A stretch of DNA of 64,000 bases from Hahella sp. HNIBRBA332 (GTDB taxonomy: Bacteria > Pseudomonadota > Gammaproteobacteria > Pseudomonadales > Oleiphilaceae), in contig NZ_CP132203.1 in NCBI RefSeq assembly GCF_030719035.1, forward strand, positions 4,606,501 through 4,670,500, written 5' to 3'. Shown one piece after another: positions 44,572 to 54,361 of this stretch. The notes beneath the pieces were generated by a model. It searched no databases, had not been told where the DNA came from, and saw only the letters and a list, made by a program, of their open reading frames with translations. The position numbers and the translations under genes are program-made. The stretch's first letter is position 1. Every line of letters starts with the position of its first letter.

Positions 44572-46494
44572 ATGAGTACAGACAAAACTCTGGACCTGAT
44601 CTGCCTCGGCAGAGCCGCCGTCGACATTTACGGCGAACAAATCGGCAGCCGCCTGGAAGACATGAACAGCTTCGCCAAATACCTCGGCGGCTCCTCCGGC
44701 AACATCGCATATGGAACCGCCCGCCTGGGCCTGAAATCCGCCATGCTGACCCGCGTCGGCGATGAACACATGGGACGCTTTGTCCGCGAAGAACTGGCCC
44801 GGGCCGGCGTCGATGTCAGCCATGTGGTCACCGACAAAGAACGCCTGACCGGTCTGGTGCTTCTCGGCATCAAAGATAAAGACACTTTCCCTTTGATTTT
44901 CTATCGCAACGACTGCGCCGACATGGCGGTGGACAGCGGTGATTTCACTCCCGAATTTATCGCTTCCTCCAAAGCCCTGTTGATCACCGGCACCCACTTC
45001 TCCACGGACCAGACTTACCGCGCCAGCATGACAGCGCTGGAATATGCGAAAGCCGCCGGCGCCAAGCGGATTCTCGATATCGACTACCGCCCCGTGCTAT
45101 GGGGCCTGACCAGCCTCGGCGACGGCGAAACCCGCTTTATTTCCAGCGAAGGCGTCACCCGGCATTTGCAAAGCATCCTGCCCCACTTTGACTTGATTGT
45201 GGGCACAGAAGAAGAAGTACACATCGCTGGCGGCAGCACCGACACCATCGCCGCCCTGCAGGCGATTCGCACGCTGACCAACGCCACCATCGTCCTGAAA
45301 CTGGGCGCCCAGGGCTGCACCGTGCTTGACGGCGAAATTCCCGTCAACGCGGAAGCTTTTAAGGTGTATTCCGGCGTGCGTGTGGACGTGCTCAATGTGC
45401 TCGGCGCCGGCGACGCTTTCATGAGCGGCTTTCTACGCGGCTGGCTGCGCGGCGAATCCTATGAGCGCTGCTGTGCCTACGCCAACGCCTGTGGCGCGCT
45501 GGTGGTTTCCCGCCATGGCTGCGCGCCCGCCATTCCCAGTGCGGAAGAGCTGGACGACTACATGGCGCGGGCGCAATCCATTCCCCGCCCGGATCTGGAC
45601 GAACGGCTGAACTATCTGCATCGAGTCACCACCCAGCGCAACAGCGCCCAGTGGAGCGACCTGTGCATTCTGGCTTTCGATCATCGCAAGCAGCTGTTCG
45701 ATATGGCGCGGGAAGAAGGCGCAGACCTGTCCCGCATCAAGCAACTAAAGCGCTTGTTAGTCAAAGCGACGGAGTTGGGCTCCAAGGGCATTGGCGATAG
45801 TCAGGTCGGCGTCCTGGTTGACGACACCTATGGACAGGACGCGCTCAATGACGTCAGCGGGCGCGGCTGGTGGATTGGTCGCCCGGTGGAGTTTCCCAGC
45901 TCACGCCCCTTGGAATTGGAAGGCGGCCGCAGCGTCAGCGCGCGCCTGAAAACCTGGCCCAGGGAACATATCGTCAAGTGTCTGGTGTTCTACCACCCGG
46001 AAGACTGCATTGACCTGCGCACGGCGCAAGAGCGCCAGGTACGCGAGCTGTACAAGGCCTGTTGCGACTCCGGTCATGAAATGTTGCTGGAGCTGATTCC
46101 GCCCCGCGACCAGCACGTTACCGACAATGTTTATATCGACGCCATGGCCCGCTTCTACAACCTGGGCGTCAAGCCGGACTGGTGGAAACTGCCGCCACAA
46201 TCGCCCGCCAACTGGCGTCGCATCAGCGACTTGATCGCGCAACGCTCGCCCCACTGCCGCGGTGTGGTGATGCTGGGTCTGGACGCGCCGGCGGAAGAAC
46301 TGAAAAAAGGCTTTATGGACAGCGCCGGCTTCGATATCTGCAAAGGCTTCGCCGTGGGGCGCACAATTTTCAGCGTCCCCAGCCGCAAGTGGCTGCGCGG
46401 CGAATTCAACGACCAGGAGCTGATCGACGCGGTCGCCGCCAACTATCTGGAACTGGTCGCCTGCTGGAAGCAACGCAACAGCCTGCAGCCCTAA
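44572..46494 (+). CDS. iolC: 5-Dehydro-2-deoxygluconokinase fused to a DUF2090 domain
   Basis: The protein has 640 residues from ATG 44572 (the frame opens at 44521). Residues about 8-345 are a PfkB-type kinase with LICLGRAAVDIYGEQIG, the ATP/anion-hole motif VLNVLGAGDAFMSGFL and LGGSSGNIAYG. The rest, about 355-635, is a DUF2090 TIM-barrel domain (CILAFDHRKQLFDMA, KCLVFYHPEDCIDLR). The kinase phosphorylates 2-deoxy-5-keto-gluconate in inositol breakdown. The fused domain may supply the aldolase step (IolJ function), since no separate iolJ is seen. GGGAG lies upstream at rather long spacing. It begins the main catabolic series iolC-iolD-iolE-iolA. Confidence 0.93.
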   Translation: MSTDKTLDLICLGRAAVDIYGEQIGSRLEDMNSFAKYLGGSSGNIAYGTARLGLKSAMLTRVGDEHMGRFVREELARAGVDVSHVVTDKERLTGLVLLGIKDKDTFPLIFYRNDCADMAVDSGDFTPEFIASSKALLITGTHFSTDQTYRASMTALEYAKAAGAKRILDIDYRPVLWGLTSLGDGETRFISSEGVTRHLQSILPHFDLIVGTEEEVHIAGGSTDTIAALQAIRTLTNATIVLKLGAQGCTVLDGEIPVNAEAFKVYSGVRVDVLNVLGAGDAFMSGFLRGWLRGESYERCCAYANACGALVVSRHGCAPAIPSAEELDDYMARAQSIPRPDLDERLNYLHRVTTQRNSAQWSDLCILAFDHRKQLFDMAREEGADLSRIKQLKRLLVKATELGSKGIGDSQVGVLVDDTYGQDALNDVSGRGWWIGRPVEFPSSRPLELEGGRSVSARLKTWPREHIVKCLVFYHPEDCIDLRTAQERQVRELYKACCDSGHEMLLELIPPRDQHVTDNVYIDAMARFYNLGVKPDWWKLPPQSPANWRRISDLIAQRSPHCRGVVMLGLDAPAEELKKGFMDSAGFDICKGFAVGRTIFSVPSRKWLRGEFNDQELIDAVAANYLELVACWKQRNSLQP

Positions 46495-46506
46495 CCGATT
46501 TACTTA

Positions 46507-46654
46507 TTAACCAGGCAGGCAAATAGCTTCCTTCTATTTGTCTGCAACGACAGGTCCTGCACATGTCAGGCCCTGTCTCCCGCGGCTAACCGCCGCGCAG
46601 GCGCATTCATACGCCTGATTATCAACATGCCAATATGATTGCCATGTTAATAAC
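46507..46654 (+). repeat. Dispersed multi-hairpin repeat, copy B
   Basis: A full-length copy nearly identical to copy A (35933-36081), starting TTAACCAGGC and showing the same five inverted repeats. Compensated changes appear in some arms (for example, both arms of the last hairpin remain pairable). It sits between iolC and iolD in the same orientation as the genes, so it is transcribed within the iol mRNA and could act as a stabiliser, processing site or partial terminator. Confidence 0.85.
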
Positions 46655-46735
46655 AGCCCGCCCTCCCTGCGTGAAACAGACGGGGATGGCGAACGGACCA
46701 ACGTCCGGATCAGCAAAGACGAGAGGCTAAGCCGA

Positions 46736-48586
46736 ATGAAAACAATAAGACTGACCATGGCGCAGGCGGTGATCAAATATATGATCGCGCAAAAGGTCGA
46801 TGTGGATGGCGAGATTAAACCTTTATTCGCAGGGATGTGGGCCATCTTCGGCCACGGCAATGTCGCCGGTTTGGGCGAAGCGCTGCATCATGTGCGCGAC
46901 GCGCTTCCCACCTATCGCGCCCACAATGAACAGGGCATGGCTCACGCCGCGATCGCCTACGCCAAGACGCAGAATCGTCGTCAGATGATGGCCTGCACTG
47001 CGTCCGCCGGACCCGGCTCGGTGAATATGGTGACCGCCGCCGCCGTGGCGCACGTCAATCGCATCCCTGTGCTGTTCCTGCCCGGCGACACCTTCGCCAC
47101 CCGCATCCCCGACCCGGTGCTGCAACAGGTGGAGAATTTCCACGACTACACCCTGACCTCCAATGATTGCTTCAAACCGGTGAGCCGTTTCTTTGATCGC
47201 ATTACTCGCCCGGAACAATTACTGGCGTCGCTGCCGCAGGCCTTGCGTGTCTTAACGGACCCCGTCGAGTGCGGCCCGGTGACTTTGGCGCTGCCGCAGG
47301 ATGTGCAAACAATGGCGTTCGATTACCCGGAAAGTTTCTTTGCGGAAAAAATCCATCGCCTGCGTCGTCAAACACCGGACGCCACAGAGCTGGCTAACGC
47401 CATCGCCATGATCAAAGCCTCGAAGAGGCCGCTGCTAGTCGCCGGCGGCGGCGTGCATTACTCCGGCGCGCTGGCGGAGCTGGACAATCTGGTCTCCACC
47501 TATGCATTTCCAGTCGGGGAGACGCAGGCGGGCAAAGGCGCTCTGCCCTGGGATCATCGTCAAAACATCGGCTCGCTGGGCGTCACCGGCGCCGCCTCCA
47601 CCAATGCGCTCGCTGCTGAAGCGGATCTGATCATCGCCGTCGGCACGCGTTTGGGTGATTTCGCCTCCGGTTCCCGCGCGATCATTGACCCCGAAGCCAG
47701 GTTGTTGAGCATCAACGTCGCCTCTTTCGACGCCGTCAAGCACAAGGGGCAACCCTTGGTGGGCGACGCCAGACTGACGCTGGCGCAATTGCAGGATGCT
47801 CTGGGCGACTGGCGCCCCGACGGAGAGTGGATTGAAAAGGCCGAACACCTACGCGCGCAGTGGCATAAAACCGTGGACAACGCCACCGCCGATCATCAGG
47901 CCGACCTGCCAACCGACGCAGAAGTGGTCGGCGCGGTCAATCGCGCTGCGGGGGAAAAAGACATTGTGGTTTGCGCCGCCGGCGGTCTGCCGGGAGATCT
48001 GCAAAAGCTCTGGCGCACCCGCTATGACAGAGGCTATCACCTGGAGTATGGCTATTCCTGCATGGGTTATGAGCTGGCGGGAGGCGTCGGCGCCAAGATG
48101 GCGAAGCCGGATTCGGAAGTGTTCGTCATGGTCGGCGACGGCTCTTATCTGATGCTCAATTCCGAAATCGCCACCTCAGTCATGCTGGGGCAGAAAATCA
48201 TCATCGTGGTGCTGGATAACCGTGGTTTTGGATGTATTCATCGTCTGCAACAAGCCTGCGGCGGTCCTGGTTTCAATAATCTGCTGGACGATTGCCTCAC
48301 CGCTGACGGCGGCGCGCCCAACATCGACTTCGCCGCCCACGGCGCCGCGTTGGGCGCCAAATCCGAAAGCGTGCGCAGCATCAAGGAGCTGGAGGCCGCC
48401 CTGGAGCGCGCCAAGGCGTCCGATATCAGTTATCTGATCGCCATCGACACCGATCCCCTGAAAGTCACTGAAGACGGCGGGGCCTGGTGGGACGTGGCGG
48501 TCGCGGAAGTATCCGAACGTCCGCAGGTCGAAGAGGCCCGCCGCCGTTACGAGAGCTTCAAAGCTCGTCAGTTCAAAAATCTGTAA
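46736..48586 (+). CDS. iolD: 3D-(3,5/4)-trihydroxycyclohexane-1,2-dione hydrolase
   Basis: The protein has 616 residues, a ThDP-dependent enzyme that opens the inositol-derived ring to 5-deoxy-glucuronate. The N-terminal Pyr domain contains the catalytic-Glu region (YRAHNEQGMAHAAIAYAKTQ). The C-terminal PP domain has the ThDP/Mg motif EVFVMVGDGSYLMLNSEIATSVMLGQKIIIVVLDNRGFG. GAGAGG lies upstream of the ATG. Length is typical for IolD. The 241-base gap to iolC holds repeat copy B. The next gene, iolE, follows after 31 bases. The product needs IolB for the next step, and iolB is not in this window. Confidence 0.95.
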   Translation: MKTIRLTMAQAVIKYMIAQKVDVDGEIKPLFAGMWAIFGHGNVAGLGEALHHVRDALPTYRAHNEQGMAHAAIAYAKTQNRRQMMACTASAGPGSVNMVTAAAVAHVNRIPVLFLPGDTFATRIPDPVLQQVENFHDYTLTSNDCFKPVSRFFDRITRPEQLLASLPQALRVLTDPVECGPVTLALPQDVQTMAFDYPESFFAEKIHRLRRQTPDATELANAIAMIKASKRPLLVAGGGVHYSGALAELDNLVSTYAFPVGETQAGKGALPWDHRQNIGSLGVTGAASTNALAAEADLIIAVGTRLGDFASGSRAIIDPEARLLSINVASFDAVKHKGQPLVGDARLTLAQLQDALGDWRPDGEWIEKAEHLRAQWHKTVDNATADHQADLPTDAEVVGAVNRAAGEKDIVVCAAGGLPGDLQKLWRTRYDRGYHLEYGYSCMGYELAGGVGAKMAKPDSEVFVMVGDGSYLMLNSEIATSVMLGQKIIIVVLDNRGFGCIHRLQQACGGPGFNNLLDDCLTADGGAPNIDFAAHGAALGAKSESVRSIKELEAALERAKASDISYLIAIDTDPLKVTEDGGAWWDVAVAEVSERPQVEEARRRYESFKARQFKNL

Positions 48587-48617
48587 TCACTTTTGGCGGA
48601 ATATCTGGAGTTATCTA

Positions 48618-49517
48618 ATGAGCGTACGTATCGGCATCAACCCTCTGACCTGGACTAACGACGACCTGCCCTCCCTGGGCGGCGACACGCCGCTGGAAGT
48701 GTGCCTCAGCGAAGGCAAGCAAGCGGGCTTCGCCGGCTTTGAACTGGGCCACAAGTTCCCGCGCAAACCGGAAGTGCTGGGTCCGATTCTGGACCATCAC
48801 GGACTGCGTCTGGTGTCAGGCTGGTTCAGCGGCCAACTGCTGGAGCGCAGCGTGGAAGCGGAAATCGCCGCCATTCAGGATCACCTGCATCTGCTGAAAT
48901 CCCTTGGCGCCACGGCGATGGTGTATTGTGAGGTCACGGGCTGCGTGCATGGCGATCAAAGCACGCCGGTGTCTCACCGTCCGCGCCTGGCGGAAGACCA
49001 GTGGGAAGCCTTCGGCGCCAAGCTGACGCAAGTGGCGGATTACTGCCTGGAGCAAGGCGTGAAGATCGCTTATCACCATCACATGGGCACGGTGGTGGAA
49101 ACCGAGGAAGAGATTGACGCGCTGATGGCCAACACCGGCGACTCCGTGGGCCTGTTGCTCGACACCGGGCATCTAACCTATGCGGGCGGCAATCCCATTG
49201 CAGTGCAGCAACGCCATGCCGATCGCATCAACCATGTGCACTGCAAAGACATTCGCATGCAAGTGCTGGCGGACGCCAAAAACCGGGACCTGAGTTTTCT
49301 GGATGCGGTGCTCAACGGCGTATTCACCGTTCCCGGCGACGGCGGCATTGACTATGCAACCCTGTTCAAAGGCCTGCATGCCAGCGGTTACAAAGGCTGG
49401 CTGGTAGTGGAAGCGGAGCAGGACCCTGCCGTCGCCCACCCGCTAACCTACGCCACGATGGGCGCCAACAACCTGAAACGGCTATGCGCCGAGGCGGGTA
49501 TTACGCTATCGGAATAA
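48618..49517 (+). CDS. iolE: myo-Inosose-2 dehydratase
   Basis: The protein has 299 residues forming an AP-endonuclease-2-type TIM barrel. VRIGINPLTWTNDDLPSLGGDTPLEVCLSE at the N-terminus and metal/substrate regions KIAYHHHMGTVVETEEEID and LLLDTGHLTYAGGNP, plus INHVHCKDIR, match IolE. It dehydrates 2-keto-myo-inositol to 3D-trihydroxycyclohexane-1,2-dione, the IolD substrate. TGGAG lies upstream of the ATG, 31 bases after iolD. Length is normal. Confidence 0.95.
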   Translation: MSVRIGINPLTWTNDDLPSLGGDTPLEVCLSEGKQAGFAGFELGHKFPRKPEVLGPILDHHGLRLVSGWFSGQLLERSVEAEIAAIQDHLHLLKSLGATAMVYCEVTGCVHGDQSTPVSHRPRLAEDQWEAFGAKLTQVADYCLEQGVKIAYHHHMGTVVETEEEIDALMANTGDSVGLLLDTGHLTYAGGNPIAVQQRHADRINHVHCKDIRMQVLADAKNRDLSFLDAVLNGVFTVPGDGGIDYATLFKGLHASGYKGWLVVEAEQDPAVAHPLTYATMGANNLKRLCAEAGITLSE

Positions 49518-49626
49518 CCGCCAACGTTTCCCCATACAGCAAACGCCGGCCCGGCACGGGCCCTGCATCTCCGATGACGCGCGCCTCTGCGCAGGCGCGC
49601 CGCAGCAAATGAAAAAGGTATTCGAC

Positions 49627-51129
<1,503 letters not shown>

Positions 51130-51211
51130 ACGCTTCCTAGCGGAAAAACCTAACGATTCAGCAAACCAGACAAGTACAAAAAGCATCTAAAATAATAACT
51201 AATTGATTTTC

Positions 51212-51252
51212 AAAGAGGCAGGGATGTGCGGCTAAACTCTCGCCTCTTTTTC
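51212..51252 (+). terminator. Intrinsic terminator after the iol operon
   Basis: AAAGAGGC (51212-51219) pairs with GCCTCTTT (51242-51249), with a 22-base loop and a following T-tract (TTTTTC including stem bases). It lies 83 bases after iolA. G+C drops immediately downstream. Confidence 0.75.
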
Positions 51253-51625
51253 AAAATGTAATTTTATGTAAATGGTCGCACAGAATGTACCACCTAGTGT
51301 CTTCACGACATATTCTGATTACCCCGAGACTCGTCATATTTCTCACTTAATAAGAGAAAATATTAAAAAATACCCTTTACGCATTAAATACATAAATTGA
51401 CGCCTCCCCCAAATAGTCACATAACTTAAAAATTAACTCTTGTCCATTAGCCAATATTTGTAAAATATAATTTACAGGCACTCTCCAATTTATCGCAGAG
51501 CATTGTCTATCTTGAGCTTCATACTAGCACCGGATGAGCAGCATTTCTGATATAGGCCCAACTCACTATTCCACCAAATTTACCAAGCCATATAATGGAA
51601 GTAGACTTCTAGAGGAATATTTTTT
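51253..51625. other. AT-rich gene-free stretch before the toxin-antitoxin operon
   Basis: These 373 bases have no ORF with start and ribosome site. The only notable structure is the palindrome at 51459-51476. Composition is clearly lower in G+C than the iol genes, which suggests imported DNA carrying the downstream toxin-antitoxin operon. Confidence 0.5.
51459..51476. promoter_or_regulatory. AT-rich palindrome upstream of the TA operon
   Basis: TGTAAA-ATATAA-TTTACA is a perfect 6-6-6 inverted repeat about 150 bases before the antitoxin start. It could be an autoregulatory operator or a promoter with a palindromic -10 region. Confidence 0.35.
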
Positions 51626-51790
51626 ATGTCAGTAAAAGACGTTCAAGGTAAGAAAAAAGCACTTAAGCAGCCAGAGGCATTAACTATTCATGAGCTGGAA
51701 GAAATTAAAGCAGCTATGACGAAGGCCCGTAAAGAGCGAGAGATTCGAGAGGAAATGAAGTCAAAAGGATTTAAAGGACATGGCGGTTAA
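51626..51790 (+). CDS. Putative antitoxin of a YafO-type toxin-antitoxin pair
   Basis: The protein has 54 residues, starting MSVKDVQGKKKALKQPEALT and continuing into a charged, probably helical segment rich in Lys, Glu and Arg, and ending KGFKGHGG. AGAGGA precedes the ATG at proper spacing. It overlaps the toxin start by 11 bases, the usual antitoxin-first coupled order. It shows no clear DNA-binding domain and does not look like the longer YafN antitoxin of E. coli, so this is an unusual short partner. The call rests on position, size and charge. Confidence 0.65.
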   Translation: MSVKDVQGKKKALKQPEALTIHELEEIKAAMTKARKEREIREEMKSKGFKGHGG

Positions 51791-52184
51791 ACTTTTTTAC
51801 GGTAAAGACATTGAATATCAGAAAAACATTCCTGCTGTAAAGAAGGTGATTGATGCCTTCGAATATTATGTTGAAACCGGAGATCCAGGTAAAATGTTTG
51901 GCAAGGATGTTCTCACTATGAGCCCCAAGCTAGCTTGGGAAGAAAAAGTCAAACACGTCCACTTGCTTGACGAAAAGCGATTCCGAGTTGAGAAACTTCA
52001 TTTACGAATCCAGGACAAAAGAACTAGTGATGCATTTTTGCTATATTGTCCAGGATACTTAAACCCAGATTATTATATGCTACTTACAATTATATGGAAT
52101 AATGGTCACGAGTTTCTTCGAACTGAGGAAAAAACTCTCAAAAGTTATGCGGAAGAAGCACTAGAGTTTAGGATGAAATGGTAA
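51780..52184 (+). CDS. YafO-family toxin (ribosome-dependent mRNA interferase)
   Basis: The protein has 134 residues, close to E. coli YafO (132). The matching pattern is FEYYVETGDPGKMFGKDV, then HVHLLDEKRF, RTSDAFLLYCPGYLNPDYYML, and a C-terminal SYAEEALEFRMKW. In E. coli these correspond to an FG-D block, a HIHL block, a YCQG block and AEAFRM. Known YafO proteins cleave mRNA near the ribosome and inhibit translation. The start overlaps the antitoxin gene and the stop overlaps the next start (TAATG). The DNA is AT-rich compared with the surrounding chromosome, in line with mobility of TA modules. Confidence 0.82.
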   Translation: MAVKLFYGKDIEYQKNIPAVKKVIDAFEYYVETGDPGKMFGKDVLTMSPKLAWEEKVKHVHLLDEKRFRVEKLHLRIQDKRTSDAFLLYCPGYLNPDYYMLLTIIWNNGHEFLRTEEKTLKSYAEEALEFRMKW

Positions 52185-52414
52185 TGAAACGCGAACCTAA
52201 AAAGGTCCAGTGGACCCGAGCAGAGGCTCCCAAAAAAGCAGGGCGTTACGTTGTAGCTATTGAGCATGAGTGCGGGCTGGGGGCTTACGACTTCAGTGCG
52301 TGGAGCCCTCTCGAAGGCTGGGAAATCAAGGATCAATCAGGCAAGATCGTTGCGTTTATCGACTTTGATGATGTCGCCGAGTTGCTTCCATATGCGTGGG
52401 AAGATCAAGAATAA
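52184..52414 (+). CDS. Third gene of the TA operon, unknown function
   Basis: The protein has 76 residues from ATG 52184, which shares bases with the toxin stop (TAATG); an ATG at 52178 would add two. It begins MKREPKKVQWTRAEAPKKAG and ends in an acidic tail (DFDDVAELLPYAWEDQE). It has a small beta-rich core (GRYVVAIEHECGLGAYDFSAW) and no membrane segment. Translational coupling to a toxin suggests a regulator, a second antitoxin or a passenger. I do not recognise the family. Confidence 0.6.
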   Translation: MKREPKKVQWTRAEAPKKAGRYVVAIEHECGLGAYDFSAWSPLEGWEIKDQSGKIVAFIDFDDVAELLPYAWEDQE

Positions 52415-52569
52415 CTCTCCCTGCTCAGAACTCCTGATCGCTTTCTGGCATTTACTAAAAACTACCCCGGACTGGCCAACCATTCCGGGATACTGCAAAC
52501 TAACCGTCCTGTCGACGTTTACCCGAAACGTCGCGTCAATTCATCACCCTGCACATAGAGATAACGCCC

Positions 52570-52788
52570 ATGCAGCAACGAGATTTGGAATTCTTTCGCC
52601 CCGTATGGAGACGTGTCGCCATCACGGTGTTCTGCTTGTTCTGGGCGACGCTGGAATGGGCCACCGGCGAACCTCTGTGGGGCATGCTCGCCAGCGGCGC
52701 AGCGCTTTATTGCTACTGGCAGTTGTTTTATGCGTTTGATGCGAACGTAGGAGCGAACAACAAGGAAAACTCCGACGCTGGCAAGTAG
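52570..52788 (+). CDS. Small two-helix membrane protein
   Basis: The protein has 72 residues. Two hydrophobic segments (RVAITVFCLFWATLEWATG and LWGMLASGAALYCYWQLFY) are followed by a polar tail, and many aromatic residues line the helices. An inner-membrane hairpin is likely. The ribosome-binding site is weak (AGAGATAAC), which lowers confidence in the start. There is no neighbour from which to infer a role. Confidence 0.55.
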   Translation: MQQRDLEFFRPVWRRVAITVFCLFWATLEWATGEPLWGMLASGAALYCYWQLFYAFDANVGANNKENSDAGK

Positions 52789-52854
52789 CGCCTGCGCGGC
52801 GGAGACCCGTGTGATTAATAGCATTTGGATCAGACTGCCACTCCCTTGAAGACG

Positions 52855-53013
52855 TTACCCGCCGGAGCTGGGCTTGATAACCTTGGTCCACAGGAGATAA
52901 GCGCCGATGGCCAGCACGGCGAAAAACACCAGCTTACCGATCAGTTTGAACGCCCACCAGGCGATCGCAATGACGAGTATACAACCCAATAAAAACAGCA
53001 CTTTTTTTAACAT
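52855..53013 (-). CDS. Small membrane protein
   Basis: The protein has 52 residues from ATG 53013, preceded by AAGG; a longer frame up to 53133 has no ribosome site. It begins MLKKVLFLLGCILVIAIAWW and has two hydrophobic helices ending in TKVIKPSSGG. Unknown function. Confidence 0.5.
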   Translation of the reverse strand: MLKKVLFLLGCILVIAIAWWAFKLIGKLVFFAVLAIGAYLLWTKVIKPSSGG

Positions 53014-53351
53014 CAACCTTACTCGAAAACTGAGAGCGTTTCTTCGCCGGGATGGCGATAACTGCATGAATGACAAATTATTTTCTGCCTCAACCATACT
53101 ACTCCTTAACTGAAAAGTAGAGTATCGCCCCATACTTGGTCAGGAAAAAACCTAAATATCTTACTCCAATTCAGAGAGTATGATGGCTTCAGACAGCCGT
53201 ATTCCTTGGCGTTTTCCAAGGTCTGCACGGCGGTTACTTTCACTCATTCCCGATAACGCCCCAGCAGCTCAGCCACTAAAGAGCCGGTTAGAGAAAACAG
53301 CACTCCCCCAATGGAACCCCAACAGTATGAAATCATTGGCCAGACGCTGCA
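53014..53351. other. Gene-free spacer
   Basis: I see no supported gene here. A frame open from 53180 to 53440 encodes a low-quality, Arg/Ser-rich product, has no ribosome site and runs into repeat copy D. A possible promoter for the downstream PEP-CTERM gene may lie before the repeat, but nothing stands out. Confidence 0.5.
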
Positions 53352-53499
53352 GTTATTCTTGCCGATACAGCAATATTAGATTAATAACCAGACGCATGGA
53401 TGCGCCTGCGCGGCGGCAAGCCGCGAGAGACAGAGCCTGACAGGTGCAGGCCCTGTCATTTCAGCCAAATAGAAGGAAGCGATTTGGTTGCCGGATTAG
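53352..53499 (-). repeat. Dispersed multi-hairpin repeat, copy D (inverted)
   Basis: Read on the minus strand, this matches copies A and B over about 148 bases: a Y-run flanked by CAAATCG/CTATTTG, GACAGGGCCTG/CAGGCTCTGTC, the CGCGGC core and CAGGCGCA/TGCGTCTG. The last hairpin keeps outer arms (GTTATT/AATAAC) but has a changed loop, so this is the most divergent full copy. It ends 24 bases before the PEP-CTERM gene start. Confidence 0.75.
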
Positions 53500-53522
53500 C
53501 GTTCAAGAAAAAGGACAGCAGC

Positions 53523-54227
53523 ATGATGCGCACATTACTTGGAGTTCTTATAACATTTCTGGTCATATGCAAACCTGTATTCGCAGGCGTCATTGATGTC
53601 ATCGTCGACCCTGGCGGAACTGCGGCTATTGGCGTGAAATACAAAAATGACGGGGAAGTAATTCAGACTATTTTCGACCGCGATGGAGACGGCGCCATAC
53701 GATTTACGATTCCCGAGCAAGAAGATGTGGATATCGGCGTTATCATCACAGAATACAAAGGCAAAGAGCTTATTATCAACATCGCGGACCTGGGAATTGG
53801 CGGCCTTACCGGCCTGGAGCCCTTTGCAATTCCTACATTCAGTGATACGGAAACCGGACTTAATCTGGTTCCTCTTTTCAATACCGAGGCGTTCCTGTCT
53901 GAAGGACTCACACTGAATATTGGCGACACAGTGGAAGTCAGTAACAGTGACGCCTCCACAACCCCCAACATTCGATTCTTCGACGGCTCACTTCTCCCCT
54001 CAGACCGAGTATTGGCCGCCGGACTGCTTTTGGACACAGATTATGTCAAGTCGCTGCCGTACTTTTCCGGCAAAGCCCAGGTGGAAAGCCTCATACATTT
54101 CCAAGTGCCGGAGCCCTCTTCTACTGTGCTAACAGGGATGTGCCTGGGCCTTATTTTTCTTCTTCGATTACTAAACCGCACTACGCGCCAAGAATCACAA
54201 AGGCGAACATCACTACCAGCGCTCTAG
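53523..54227 (+). CDS. Exported protein with PEP-CTERM-like sorting tail
   Basis: The protein has 234 residues from ATG 53523 with AAGGA eight bases upstream (the frame is open to 53400 through the repeat). A signal peptide (MMRTLLGVLITFLVICKPVFAG) is followed by a beta-rich, acidic body of about 180 residues with no recognised domain. The end carries VPEPSS, a hydrophobic helix (VLTGMCLGLIFLLRLL) and basic residues, the layout of PEP-CTERM exosortase substrates. No exosortase gene is in the window, so processing must use one encoded elsewhere, if the tail is functional. Confidence 0.7.
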   Translation: MMRTLLGVLITFLVICKPVFAGVIDVIVDPGGTAAIGVKYKNDGEVIQTIFDRDGDGAIRFTIPEQEDVDIGVIITEYKGKELIINIADLGIGGLTGLEPFAIPTFSDTETGLNLVPLFNTEAFLSEGLTLNIGDTVEVSNSDASTTPNIRFFDGSLLPSDRVLAAGLLLDTDYVKSLPYFSGKAQVESLIHFQVPEPSSTVLTGMCLGLIFLLRLLNRTTRQESQRRTSLPAL

Positions 54228-54238
54228 CTTTGTTACCT

Positions 54239-54361
54239 GACTGTGAGCAGTCAGGGGGCGAATCACTATTCGCCTCACACGCCGGGATGTGGCGCCAGCA
54301 TTGTCGCCTAAACGACATGCTGTGGACAGGAGTCCACTCGTTCGAGTGGTTGCAAGCAGCG
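54239..54361. repeat. Cluster of short hairpins between converging genes
   Basis: Six small inverted repeats follow one another in 120 bases: CTGACTG/CAGTCAG, GGCGAAT/ATTCGCC, TGTCG/CGACA, GTGGAC/GTCCAC, CCACTCG/CGAGTGG and GTTG/CAAC. There is no long U-tract. It has the same string-of-hairpins architecture as the 148-bp repeat but a different sequence, and may act as a bidirectional terminator for the PEP-CTERM and allE transcripts. Confidence 0.55.

Noticed and set aside
53180..53440. 86-codon plus-strand ORF
   Set aside because: No ribosome-binding site, biased composition, and its second half lies within the inverted hairpin repeat.
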